In this document: positions 45,496 through 57,282 of the stretch, piece by piece
Numbering within the stretch: position 1 is the first letter of the stretch
Layout of the letters: every line of letters begins with the position of its first letter
Assembly (NCBI RefSeq): GCF_029227915.1
Contig: NC_079880.1
Coordinates: 10,569,501 to 10,629,500, forward strand
Direction of reading: 5' to 3'
DNA: 60,000 bases
Origin: Hydractinia symbiolongicarpus
Taxonomy: Eukaryota > Cnidaria > Hydrozoa > Anthoathecata > Hydractiniidae
Program-made: the position numbers and the translations under genes
Notes under the pieces: generated by a model
What the model saw: the letters and a program-made list of their open reading frames with translations, nothing else
The model's database searches: none
What the model was told of the DNA's origin: nothing

Positions 45496-46604
45496 AAATA
45501 AGTAAATGAGGCATGAAAAACATAAAAAGGACGAGTAAAAAAGAAATATAGCTAGCTTGGCTCTTTTACCTACCAGACATGACTTGGTTTTGTTTTTGTT
45601 TTTTCCTTGTTTGTTTTTACATTTCGCGGCTGTGCATATGGACCGAATATGAGTCAAGGTCCGGCGAAGTTCGGCACAACTTGGTATGTACGCTAAGTGA
45701 AGAGGGCGTAATACTTTTCCTTTTCTAGCGGGCGCTTGTGCAATGGTCATTTGCCCCTCATTCTTTTCTGGGCGTAGACAAAGGCGCTAGTAGAGTGATG
45801 GGTCTTTAAGATGCCTTCAGGGTTTTAATATTTTTTAACTTGTTTAGATATATTCTTTTATTTATATATATCTTTCTATATCCCTTATTATTTGTTGTAT
45901 TACTTTGTCCTCACTGTAACCGCCATCCCGATTTTAAAACAGTTTGTTTACAAATTACAGAAAGGTATATGTTCCAATCCGGGTCGTACCAATCGGCTTT
46001 CGATTTCAATTCGAGGTTACACAAACATAAAAATGGTTGACCTTCTTCAAAACAAAATGGCACGTTCGTTTGTGAGGAAGGTTCCGCACTGCCTTTTTAC
46101 TTACCCTGATGCTTACATTATTTCCACCGCTTTAACCTTGATTACCTTACAAAGCTCAATTATTGTGCAATAATTAGCTAGCACCCAGCTTCTTTTTGGT
46201 AAAATCTAATAAGAAAAAAACTTCTCCTTCATAAAAAATCCCATAATCATTGTCTAGGGACAGATTCTTAACCAAAGATTTACAATAACAATCTGTCTTT
46301 TGCCAGTATTTATTTGTTCTTAAAATTTTAGAACATGAAACCTCACCTTTGTGTGTGAGTGATAAGTAGAGAAAGCACAGATGCATTGTAAATCGGAAAA
46401 ATTAAAAAAAAAGTTTATCCTGGAGGTGTGTTGGCCCCCAGTGAAAATAATCCACTAACTATTTTCTTCGTTTTTGTGATTTCTTGGGCTAGCCACTTTA
46501 AATATTTATTGTTATTAGTAGTAGTATTCTGTGTGCAGGATATAAAGAATCGATAGAGTGGGTGTCACAATCGTATCATAAAAGGTCAGCACTGCACAAA
46601 AGGT
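45496..46604. other. Intergenic region without recognisable features
   Basis: AT-rich sequence with short unsupported open frames on both strands near 45,500-46,390. None has a splice-consistent or family-like motif. RTE copy 3 begins at its right edge. Confidence 0.5.
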
Positions 46605-49083
46605 CATCATCATCATCATCATCATTCTCGGCTTAACGTCCGTTTTCCATGCTAGCATGGGTTGGACGGGGTATATTAATGACCCTCTTCCAATCTGATC
46701 TAGACTTTGTTAGATCTAAACTCAACTTCCTCTGTATCAATGTTCTGAACTCCAACAAAGGACTAAGTACAGAACCCTGATGTACACCAACGTTTACACT
46801 AAATTCATCACTAAGTGAATCGTTAATCCTGACACAACTTCTAGCATTGCTGTACATAGACTGAACCATCGTAACTAGCCACTCATCCACACCTAATTTT
46901 CTCATAGCCCACCAAATAACTTTACGTAGTAGCACTCTATCAAAAGCTTTCTCTAAATCTACAAAGGCAAAATAGAGATTCTTTCTCTTTCCTAAATACT
47001 TTTCATGAAGCTGTCTGAGTAAAAATATTGCATCTGTAGTGCCACGCCCTGGAACAAAACCAAATTGCATCTTGTCTATATCAATTCTTTCTCTAAGTAA
47101 CTTATCAATCACTCTTTCAATAACTTTCATTACTTGGTCAACTAACTTCAAACCTCTATAGTTACCCCTTTCTAATGCATCACCCTTGCCCTTAAAACAA
47201 TTCACTATTACACTCGACTGCCACTCACTTGGAATAGCACCATCCTTTATAATCTGGTTAGCAAGACTTGTAATAAGCTCAACTCCAATATATACAGATG
47301 CTTTTACCATCTCTGCAACAATACCTGATACTCCTGCAGCCTTGCCAATCTTCAATTTCCTAATAGCCTCCACTACCCATTCTGTCTTGATCTGCATAGC
47401 TGGCCCTTCTACAACATCATCATCAGACAAATTATCCTCGTCCCAATCAAACTCAGTGTTAAGCAACCTCTGATAATGATTCTTCCGAGCTACCCTTTTC
47501 TCCTCCTCTGTGCTAGCCAAAACACCCTTATCATTACGTACACACTTCTCACCTACAACATCTTGATTAGTCTTCTTTATTTGCTTTGCTATCTTGAATA
47601 CCTCATTGCGCTGGTCTTCCCTTCTTAACACATCTGCAAATCTGTTTCTCTCTGCTTCTGATTTTGCCTTATACACTGCTGTACAAGCGCGACACTTAGC
47701 TTCTAAGTAAATATTTTTACTACCACCTGACTTCCACTCTTTCCAAAGTTTTCTCTTTTCCTTTATACACTGGTCAACCTCATTATTCCACCACCAGGTC
47801 TGTCTATGTCTAGCTGGTCCTTTCGTCCACCCACAGGTATCATCAGAAGCTTCTAGAAGACAATTCTTCAAAGTACAAGTCCAAGTACTTTCAACATTGT
47901 CACTATCACATTGACCATTGTGGGCTAACTGCTGAACTTTTGCACTAAATTGTCTTGCTACAATCTCTTCCTTCAGCTTCCAGATTTTTTGACGGGGCCT
48001 GTACTTTCCCTTGGCTTCTTTAACACTCTTCAAGATAGTATCACAAACCAGCAACCTATGCTGGGAAACACACTCTTCCCCCGATATAACTTTCACGTCC
48101 TTCACCACTTTCTTGTCTGACTTTCTAACCAGGAAGTAATCTATCTGTGTCTTACAACCACCTGACTCATATGTTATCAGCCTACTCTGTCTCTTACTTT
48201 GCCATTCCAAACTCAAGCAATCTCTCCCCTTCCTTATTTCTGCTCCCAAATCCATAGCCTCCATGCACACCTCTATAACCTTCAGATGACTTCCCAACAT
48301 AACTATTAAAGTCGCCGCCCACCATGACAAGTTCAGTGTCTCCAAACTTTGATGTGACTGCTATTAACTCATCATAAAACTTATCTTTATCTTCCTCACT
48401 GAGTCCACACTGTGGAGCATAAGCTGACAGAAAAGTGACAATCCTATTACCTATCAAAAACTTTATCACTATAATACGACTATTAACACGCATAACATCT
48501 ATTACTTTTTCTACCCACTTCTCTGCAACGAATATGCCAACTCCTCCATATCCATCACTATTACCAATCCAAAAAAGCTTATACCTTGCCCTCCTACCTT
48601 CCACAAACCTCACTGAAGCTCCTCTCCATCTAACTTCCTGAACACAACACATATCAACAGATCTACGTTCTAACATTTCAACTACTTCACCTGCTCTACC
48701 TCTCAGAGTACCAACATTTACACTAGCCATCCTCAACCTAGTGTTATCTACCTTGTGATGTGATAGCTGGGTAACGCTCTGACGATGCTCACATCTGACA
48801 TATGTCCTAATGTGCACGACACCTTCACTCCTTAGAGTTCCAGCCCTGTTTACGCAGTTTGTCTGATTAACTATTCTTACGGCCATTAATAAAGAGTTTT
48901 GGCATTGTTTTACAGCTGAATGCCCTTCCTAGCACCAACCGTTCACAGACCGGACTGGGTGTTTTTTAAAGTGACACCATCACTATGTGGCATTTCATGG
49001 GACTTCCACAATCGCCCCTTTAAACTAAGGTATGGTGGAGGACGTTCAACTCCTCTCTTGTCTCTTAAGGAGACCCTTCACCC
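46605..49083 (-). mobile_element. RTE-clade LINE copy 3, internally deleted
   Basis: Minus-strand copy from GGGTGAAGGGTCTCC (49,083) to a (CAT)n complement tail (46,605). A 29-base loss near 48,205 splits the frame. The second part (46,633-48,345, 570 codons) keeps the EN C-terminus and RT up to HQGSVLSPLL, then jumps to EFRT and LIQRKLSLDL. This removes YADD, the zinc finger and most of the C-terminal domain (about 0.9 kb) but stays in frame. No clear target duplication is seen. Confidence 0.9.
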
Positions 49084-50114
49084 ACCCTAGGAAATTTTTA
49101 AAATCATGGATGTAGCACAAATGTGGTTCGTCACTTAACCAAAATGTCAATCATCACACAGCAACAAAGCTGAACCGAATCACCAAATAGGAAGCTAATA
49201 CGTTTTCTTCACAGGAAAATACCCTAAAACATACCCCGTTGTGAAAAGGAAATTTTTTCAGCTAAAAATAATTTCATACACAAAAGTTAAAGTTTTTCTT
49301 AAATTTGTGCTAAAAAAAGGACATTTGTCAGAGGGATATTTGTTTCAAAACGCAACAAGTTGAAACAAAAAAAGATGAACGTAAAATATAAAAAACAATA
49401 GTTTTGTGTCCAATCTTTATAATTTTTTGGGTTAGGTGACTCCATTTTAATAAGATGTTTGGCTTATAGCGCTCTTGACGACGGGCCGATATTTTAAGAA
49501 GCCTTGGAAATGATTATATATCAACTCCTACAATACATTTATCGATAAAAACATTTTCATAGAATAGAAACAAAACAATGTCAATTTTAACAGTTAAAAT
49601 AACCAGATTCAGCAACATTTCGTCTGGATGCTTCTTCAACATGGCCAGTTAACTAGCTACATTGTCCATAAAAAAACGATGATGTGATATCCAGTTTTAT
49701 CGAAAATACTAAATACAGGGCAACGGAATCATAAAAAATGCATCTCTAATTTTTAGATTCGTTGCTTCAGCTTTGTGGTTACCAAGTCAATATAAAACTC
49801 GTTAAAGCCCATGTTATTCTTGGCTAGCTAGCTAGTTAAAAAAATTACTTCAATATTCGTTGTAACTATATTTTAGCTGGGCATTTAACTTTATACATTA
49901 TTCTGTACCTGTTGAATATCGTAATGTTTTGTTTACAAAGTTTTATTCTATAGGGTCTTTTGAATTCTAAATAGACTGTTTGTTTTTAGACAGGACTGTT
50001 TCAAATTTTGATCTTGAGTGCTAACAAAAGTAGTGCTAGTGACTTATATTATAATAAGAACACTAAACCAAAATTCTTATTTTTTATTTTTATCTAACTT
50101 AGACGGTTAACAAA
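49084..50114. other. Intergenic region without recognisable features
   Basis: AT-rich sequence. I see no coding frame, tandem structure or terminal repeats other than the element boundaries at each side. Confidence 0.5.
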
Positions 50115-50252
50115 CACAATAATAACCGTAAACCCCATGCTGTACCGCAAAATATCGCCAAGGTCTAATTGCTGACCGAGTTTGAGAGGTCGGTGCAACT
50201 GGGGGGGGGGGCGATATTTTGCGATACAGCCTGGGGTAATCGGTTATTATTG
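50115..50252. repeat. Palindromic foldback repeat with 11-G loop edge
   Basis: The left arm (ACAATAATAACCG..CCCCATGCTGTACCGCAA, ATATCGCC) is inverted on the right (GGCGATATTTTGCGATACAG, CCTGGGG..CGGTTATTATTGT), with arms of about 42-45 bp. The roughly 50-base loop includes CTGACCGAG/GAGGTCGG pairing and a run of 11 G at 50,201-50,211. It could fold as a cruciform or be a tiny MITE. No target duplication is seen. Confidence 0.75.
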
Positions 50253-50494
50253 TATTAGGTGAATCAATAACGTTACTTTAAGACCACCAAAGGCCACTGG
50301 CAGTTCATTCTTTGTTCATGGTAATTTCTTGTGATAAAACCAAAATGTGTGATGCGCTAATTTTGTAATCATGAAAATAGTTTTATATATACGTGGTTAA
50401 ACAGAAGTTTAAATTTTTATATGATTTATAACAAAAATTAGCTACTTTCGTTAAAATAGTTTTATAATACAAGTAAAAAACAAGACAGATTATT

Positions 50495-51060
50495 GTCGTA
50501 ACACCCTCCTCCGTTATGATTTATATATATATATGTTTAAAATTACGTTAGCTAAACTGTACTACAGCAAGACTTTAGTTGATACCATTTAGGAAAATAA
50601 TTAAAACAAGATAGAATACGCTTGTCATAACAACCTCCTCTGTTATGAATTTTAAAAAAATGATTTTAACGCTGTGCAAAAAACATTAAAAGAACACTAA
50701 AATTGTTTGTTTTATTATTTTAAGTAGGAGAAGAATAACTTGCTGTATAACTTTCAAAACAATTCAATTATATTCTGTACAACTTTTAAAACAGCACAAT
50801 AATAAATCTTGCTGTATAACTTTCAAAACAACCCAAGAAAAATTCTTGTTGCGTAACTTTTAAAAACAAGTTTTTGAGCGTGCAAGTATTTTTTTCTTTT
50901 CACCTTAAGAACTAGTTGCATATTTTTTAGTGAGACAAATTATTATTATTTTTCCTTTGCAACTAAAAAATATAAACTGCGTGCGTTATGCAAAAATACA
51001 TGAAAAACGGTTGTCGTAACACCCTCCTCCGTTGTTATTTTTTATTAAAATTTTTGTTGT
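50495..51060 (+). repeat. Unclassified GTCGTAACACCCTCC repeat, copy 2
   Basis: The motif occurs at 50,495, about 50,624 (one or two changes) and 51,013, interspersed with sequence matching 30,208-30,370 and 32,780-33,190 in the same order. The spacing between the two matched blocks is short here but about 2.4 kb in the other locus, where MITE-bearing sequence intervenes. Confidence 0.7.
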
Positions 51061-51342
51061 TCCTTAAATTATTTTTATTTCACCAATCTATTTTTACATT
51101 ATTTTACCAAGCTACTATCGACTTCGCCCATAGAAGCACTAATTAAATTGGAGTTGCCTTAATGTTTTGTTAAGAAATAGATTAGAATAAAATAATGGGA
51201 AATATAATATTTGTATAAAAATGGGCTAAATCTTAAAAATATAAAAAGCATGTGTAAAACTTTGTTCATACCAATAGTTTTGTCCACAATTTATGGTAAT
51301 TTTTTGTGTAATTAACAGCCAAATCAGTTTTATTATATACTT

Positions 51343-52303
51343 CAGGGAATTCCACGAAGAAAGCAACATGCATGCTACACATCGCACGCGTAAATCTATT
51401 TTAGAAAATTTGCGGGTGTGTTTTTTCCAATTTTTTTCCTGGTTTATTTTACTCTTATCAGTCCCATGAGTGTTCTTTAAGTGGTGTAAAAGTGCTAAAT
51501 ATATTAACAAAACACCTTAGTTCAATGTAGGAAGTAATTTATAATAAATAATAATTTATATAAATTACAGTACAGTCTGAATGTAATCTACCGCGTACAC
51601 ACTAATAACACACCTTTACGTAGAGGACGGCAGTCGTTTGTCTTTTGTTATAAATAAATCCCTTAAGGGTTTTGCAAGTTTATATATGCGTGTTAAAAAT
51701 AATGCGATCACAAAGAAATATCGAGCATTTATATTTCTTGTAATAGCGAGATGCATTGTGTAAATGTATTGATAAGCTATTCCCTTAAGTATTAGCGTGA
51801 AGTAATTAAAAAATAAAAATCTTTCGCGAAGTTTTATAATACATTACGCGAGAATGTATTGTTAAATAAATTACTTAAAAAGATTCCAGCGCGTTTAATT
51901 TCAGAAACATATGAGAAGCATTGTTCACAACAATTAAATGCCGCTTTTCGTTCTTAAACTTTTAAAATGTGATTTAAAAAACATTTAACACTGCATTTAA
52001 TTAACTTTTTTTAAAAAAATTTAATTTAACCACAAGCAGTTATAAACTGTTTTTAATGATACAGTTAAAGCTGTCGATTAAAACGATTGATATTTGAGAT
52101 ACAGTTTTTAATAGTTAAATGCTTAAAGCATAGCCTTAAGCGGCAACATTAACTACGCTGTAGAAAATCAACTTTTATAATTCCTTCATTATTTATTTTA
52201 TTTTACGCGAGTAAAGAGCGTAATTAGCACGTGCGATGAATCGCACGCCTGAATAGCTGTTGTGCATGCGCATGCGATCACACGCGTCTCATGGAATTCC
52301 CTG
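51343..52303. mobile_element. Non-autonomous hAT-like element, 961 bp
   Basis: Inverted termini CAGGGAATTCCA, flanked by a 5-bp duplication TACTT (51,338-51,342; 52,304-52,308). Subterminal sequence on both sides is rich in GCATGC and CGCACGCGT/CGTGCGAT words. The CAGGG terminus is common in hAT elements, and a 5-bp duplication occurs in the hAT5 group. There is no coding capacity. Confidence 0.65.
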
Positions 52304-52345
52304 TACTTTGCACTAAAGGTAATTTTATTTCAATAAGTTTTAGCA

Positions 52346-53245
52346 ATGAAATCACAGTTTGGAGAAAATGCAAAAATCATTAAAAGTCTTGCATATAATA
52401 GTGCTTATGCAGAAGCTTACATTCCGACTGCACTTTATATACTTTGTACATCTCGTTTAAAATGGGCTCCTCAAAGCCATTTTTGTTGTTATTGTACTTC
52501 TTCTAACTCTGTATGCCAAAAATTGTGGTCAGGTTACTCTAACACCAAATATTATGACATACTTAATTCTAAAAAAACTTGCAATCAGTCTTTTTGTGTT
52601 GCAATTGAAGTATATATAAAAGATTTTGGTTGCTTTAGACTTTCCCTAATGTTATTATCTTCATTAACTAATTTTCCACAGATAAATTTTTATCTATGTC
52701 ATGTCCCGGGGTTGCTACAGTTGCCACTTGTAAGCTAGGGAAATGGCACATAAGCTGTACAATTAGAGTTTGTAAATATCCTGCGAAGGATGCCTTATTT
52801 TAGGAGAAAATACAGCAATTGCAGTTCAGTTCAGACATCATCAAACAAATCTTCAACAGCACTGTGTTTGGCTGTAAAGTGATTAAAAATGCCGTTGGTT
52901 AGAGCTTTTTCAACTTTAATATAAATAACTGTCCATGCAATAACGTATGTATATAACCTTAAGCCACTTTATATACTGTACATTCCAAATCCAAAGTGTC
53001 CAAGGCATGCACTATACAACACCTTTTAGTGCATGGTGAAAGCCTTTGTATTTTTCTTTGTTATAATTACATCAGGCCACTTGCAGATAATTGTCTGTTC
53101 CTGGGAATCCACTGCATTTGTACCATCCACAAAAATAAAGGTGCATTTTGATTCAAAAAATTTAAGAAAAATAAAAATAGTGGAAGTTTTAGAAGAAAAG
53201 TATTTATTATGTTACTTACGACCATTTACTCTTGTATATACTCAC
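52346..53245. pseudogene. Possible decayed coding sequence, family unknown
   Basis: Plus strand: a 130-codon frame at 52,346-52,738 (MKSQFGENAKIIKSLAYNSA...). Minus strand: protein-like but interrupted stretches, such as TFIFVDGTNAVDSQEQTIIC near 53,130-53,070 and KALTNGIFNHFTAKHSAVED, then LFDDV before a TGA near 52,840. The minus-strand text looks more like diverged protein, but I cannot name it. A plus-strand frame at 53,033-53,248 overlaps it and is probably its shadow. Confidence 0.25.
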
Positions 53246-53259
53246 TAAAAAAACATTTT

Positions 53260-54740
53260 TGCTCCAATTTTCAATTCTTTAATTACTTTGTCTACAAGGA
53301 GGGTGAAACGACAAGGATATTTTTTCTCGTATTTTCGCATCGCCCACGCAGTTATTATTTTTTGTTACGAAGGAAAAAATATAATAATTTGTCGACTAAA
53401 AAATAATGTTTGAGTAAATTGTTTCTCTTGTTTCGAATTATTAAAAAAACTAGTTGTTGAGGTGAAAAGATAAAAAATAATTGCATGCTCCAAAACCTTT
53501 TTTTTAAAGTGTTCTTGTGCTGTTTTAAAAAGTCATACAGCAAGCTATACTTGCACTTTTTTAAATTTATACAGCAATTTTTTCTACTCTCACTTGAAAT
53601 AATAAAAAATAGGAAAATTATTTTTAAAAAAAAATTTAATGTTCTTTTGATGTTTTTTGCTCAGTCTAATTTAAGTCTAAGTGCAAAATCTAAACAATGT
53701 TTAGTTGACAATATTTAAAGTCTTTTCATCATCATCATCATCATTCTCGGCTTAACGTCCGTTTTCCATGCTAGCATGGGTTGGACGGGTATATTAATGA
53801 CCCTCTTCCAATCTGATCTAGACTGTGTTAGATATAAACTCAACTTCCTCTCTATCAAGTCTGTCCTTATAACCTCCTGCCAAGTCTTTCTCGGTCTGCC
53901 TCTGGGCTTTGCCCCAGGAACTATCAAGTCTCTACACTTTCTTACCCAATTATCCTCCTGCATTCTTTCCAAGTGCCCCAGCCAATTCAATCTTCTTATC
54001 TGGATAACATCTTTAATTCTACGGAGACTTAGCCTGCTTCTTAGCTCATCTGAACTCTTTCTGTCTCTCAGACTGGCATTACACATCCACCTAACCATTC
54101 TCATATCATTCCTTTCTAAACGGTCAAGATCTTCCTGCTTCACTGCCCATGTCTCACTACTGTACAACATAACACTTCTTACACAGGCCTCATACAACCT
54201 ACCTTTTACCTCAATTGACAGGACTCTGCTAGTCAATAAAGGAAATAACTCTCTAAACTTTTTCCAAGCGAAACCTATCCTGCAAGTAACACTTCTTCCA
54301 ACACCCCCTTCACTGCCCAACATATCACCTAAGTAACAGAAGTTCTTAACTATCTCTAACTAGCCACTGTTGTACATCATTAAAGCTGGAAATACTTCAT
54401 TCTCTATAATCTCACCTTTGCAACGCTTGCATACAAACTGTATGTCAAGTGCACCCAATGCTTGCAAGTCTGACAAAAAATTGAGTTACTACCAACCCCT
54501 TTCCTGCAAACTCCACAAGGCCACTTTCCAACTACAAGGTCACACTTGGCTGCAATGCTACTTATCATGACTTTAGACTTTGCTGTGTTTACCTTCAGCC
54601 CTTTCTCTTCTAGTCCTTTCTTTTGAAGTTCTTTCTTTTGCAGGATTGAAATTATATATTTGAAATTCATAACAAGAAGGGTGTTACATAGGGCATATTC
54701 TATACCTTGTTTTTGTTATTTTCCTAAATGGTATAAAAAA
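53260..54740 (-). repeat. Unclassified GTCGTAACACCCTCC repeat, copy 3, split by RTE 4
   Basis: The inverted motif occurs at about 53,297 and 54,672 with sequence between matching 31,110-32,360. RTE copy 4 interrupts it. The pre-insertion sequence can be read from the intact counterpart near 32,270-32,300 (TTTTAAGTCTTTTGCAGCAT). Confidence 0.7.
53727..54625 (-). mobile_element. RTE-clade LINE copy 4, 5'-truncated
   Basis: Minus-strand 3' portion only: from KKGLEEKGLKVNTAKSK through the zinc finger to the (CAT)n complement tail. It is flanked by AAAGTCTTTT on the left and AAGTTCTTTCTTTT on the right, an imperfect duplication of the host repeat. A lost stretch in the zinc finger region (WVHLTYSLYASVAK) shows local damage. 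It carries the same TAG as copy 1, at 54,360-54,362. Confidence 0.9.
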
Positions 54741-54954
54741 TAATCAATAATGAGGGTATCACATATTTTAGTTTCATCACAACAAATCACTGGCGTTATA
54801 ATTATCTTTGTGAGAACTTTGATGCGAATAAGTTCACGAAAGCTTTTCCATAAAATAATAAAGGGATTATTTTCTCATAACTGTGAACTTCATTGTTAAT
54901 TCTTAAATGTTATATTCACCTTTTTATTATCTATACAATGATAAAGTTTGAATC

Positions 54955-55185
54955 CGCGTCCCTTTACAGGTCTTAAATTACTGTGATGTCAAAGTTTGCT
55001 ATTACTTACATATGACATCATATTTTATGCAACATAATTAAATCAGAAATTCTTTAAATGTGAATATCTTGAGAACGAGAAGAGCTTTTTAAAAAATTAA
55101 AAAAATAATATTAACCAACTTTTTAAGCTCTACAATGTAAGTCCAACATCGTTTTATACCTCAGGTTTCCTTTCAGCTTTTTCCT
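54955..55185 (-). repeat. Interspersed repeat, copy 2
   Basis: Inverted counterpart of 23,222-23,420: CTGAGGTATAAAACGATG, GTTGGACTTACATTGTAG and ATTCACATTTAAAGAAT are shared on the minus strand, with scattered substitutions and small indels. Confidence 0.6.
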
Positions 55186-56008
55186 AAAGTAAAGTATAAA
55201 GTATAGTACAGTATAGTTTATTTTTAAATTTTTATTTGCTGTTGTTTACAAATTCTTTAGACTTCACCCTGAAAGTATTTGTAACGTTTCCACACACAGG
55301 TTATTGTTATTTGAACAATAACTTTCCCTATTTTTTTAATATTTTCTACTGATGTAATTACTTTCTCTAAAAAGCAATGGGCTATTATGAAAGTATTATT
55401 CATGTGAGGTGCATGAACATGGAAGCTTACATTTAGACTGGTCCGAATATAGAATTTATTTTTTTACTCTACAATCTACCCTATCAGTTACTTTCACTTA
55501 ATTGCTGAGGTTTTGAATTTAGGTTGTTAGTTGATTTAACGTTAAGTCTGTCCGAGTGTAAATTAACAGAATAATTATACGTCTTGTTTATAAACAGGAC
55601 ACAACTACGCCATCTCGATTTAAAATGTTAATGGAGGGGTGAGAGGATCTTTGTAACCTTTTAGTCCCATTTGCAAATGGAGCACAAAAAGCACCTTTTA
55701 TAAGAAACCTAAGCATTTGGTTGAGGTTTCTTAAATTTTGATTCGGTTTAAACTGGCCAGAACTTTTATCAGTGTTTTCTACTGGGATGAAACTGGAAGT
55801 TAGAACAACCGTTTGAAATTAGAATGTCTCGTTGGCATTCAAGACTGGGAGATTTATAGGGGATGTTTTTGGCATTGTTATAGGAAGTTGTAAGAAAATG
55901 TAATAGTCCCCACCTCATGAATGTATTTGATTTGTTTAATGCATCATTTTATCCAGTAAAAGCATCTTTACCATTTTAGTAAGTCAAAATGTAATCAAAG
56001 GTGAAAAA
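55186..56008. other. WDFY3 upstream/5' UTR region
   Basis: AT-rich with no recognised promoter element. TTTACCATTTTAG at about 55,969-55,980 could be an acceptor for a 5' UTR exon running into the ATG at 56,009. Confidence 0.4.
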
Positions 56009-56762
56009 ATGAATTTCTTCAAAGGTATTGTAAAGCGACGAGGAGGGCGTCATGATGAAGAAGACAGTGCAATGCAGAAAGAGAGAAGTCTCTGTATTCA
56101 ACACCTGCGTAAACTTTTCCTAGAATTTCTTCATCCGCCTGCAACACTTACTTCAGAGCAGAGTGAAATGAAACAGTACTTTATGTTTCCATTGTTTCTA
56201 AAAGCATTTACAAATACTGATACATCTCATTTGTCTGAACGATTTGGTGATGTTTTGCAATTTGCTGCTCACACATCAAAACTTATGGTTTCTGAGGTGC
56301 AAAGGAGAGCAGCAAATAAAACAAAATCACAAGCAAGTAAAGATATACTTTTATTCTTATGCCACCATCATGATAATATGGAAAACAAAGGTTGGAATTT
56401 GATCAGTACTATTGAGATTTTAACTAATGGGGAACTTGCTGTCGTTGAATGTATGGTGGCTGCCTCATTACAATCTATTCTAGTAAAATGTATAAAACTG
56501 TTTTTTTCACTTCCCTCGAATTTTGGCAGTCATGAAAAATGTTTAGAAGTTCAAAAAATACTTATTCCTATTCTTGTAAAACTTTGCAATCACCCAATAA
56601 CAGCAAAAGAATTGATTCGAACAGACGATCTTGCTTCGTTATTTGAAGCTCTTACATGTAGCTCTAAACCCGAACACATGATATGGAGAAGTGGTGTATC
56701 TGAAGTCTTAACATCTATAACACGACATTGTTTCACCAATGATGTGATTGATTACATTTATG
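56009..56762 (+). CDS. WDFY3: WDFY3/ALFY, coding exon 1
   Basis: The WDFY3 (ALFY; Drosophila blue cheese) family are very large BEACH-WD40-FYVE scaffold proteins that link ubiquitinated aggregates to autophagosomes. This exon starts at ATG 56,009 (MNFFKGIVKRRGG) and encodes the extreme N terminus. HLRKLFLEFLHPPATLTSEQ, FGDVLQFAAHTSKLMVSEVQ and RRAANKTKSQASKDIL align closely with the vertebrate protein. It ends at 56,762 before GTTAGT in phase 1, at DYIY-G. It belongs to the N-terminal ARM-like helical region. Vertebrate WDFY4 is a paralogue, and a single invertebrate gene would be co-orthologous. Confidence 0.92.
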
Positions 56763-56872
56763 GTTAGTGTGTATTAAACCTTTCTTTTTGGAATAGTTAT
56801 GGAACAGTTCATTTCTGGTGTTCTATATTGAGTTCTCTCATATTTTGACGTTTTTAAAAATATGTTTTTTAG

Positions 56873-57282
56873 AAAAATCATGTATTTCATTAACTCTTGC
56901 TAACATTGAAAGTATATGTGATAACGATGCGTTAGCTGTCGTGGAGATGTTTGTGACGCTAACATGCATGCTGAAAGATTCTGCAGAGGTCTCTCCAGTC
57001 TTGTTGGACAGTTTTCGAGATTGTCAGGGCTACAAATTTCTAACAAGAGTACTTTTAAAATTTTCGAAATGCAGTGATGAACAATCGTTAGAAGCAAGTC
57101 GGAACCTTGTCTTATTGATAGCTTCTTTAGTGACGACTGGATATAATCAATTGCAACCATCTTTGGCAATCTCAACACCATTTCAGAAAAGCGAATATCT
57201 TATCCCAAAGCCAAGCTCTGCCCAGGGAGTCAGTATTAGAAATTTAGATGCATTTAAAGTGCTAATGGGTGCTTTTCTAGAG
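56873..57282 (+). CDS. WDFY3: WDFY3/ALFY, coding exon 2
   Basis: Acceptor TGTTTTTTAG, donor GAG/GTACAG. It restores the split codon as YIYEKSCISLTLANIES, aligning with the vertebrate YIHEKECLSTC. It continues VVEMFVTLTCMLKDSAEVSP and VSIRNLDAFKVLMGAFLE, ending in phase 0. The intron upstream is only 110 bp. Confidence 0.92.

Noticed and set aside
45840-46173. Overlapping plus-strand frames with a hydrophobic start
   Set aside because: They have no splice context, homology or codon bias. AT-rich DNA readily yields hydrophobic reading frames.
46605-49083. A target duplication for RTE copy 3
   Set aside because: AAAAGGTCA words occur left of the tail but no matching sequence follows the 5' end at 49,083. 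I do not claim one.
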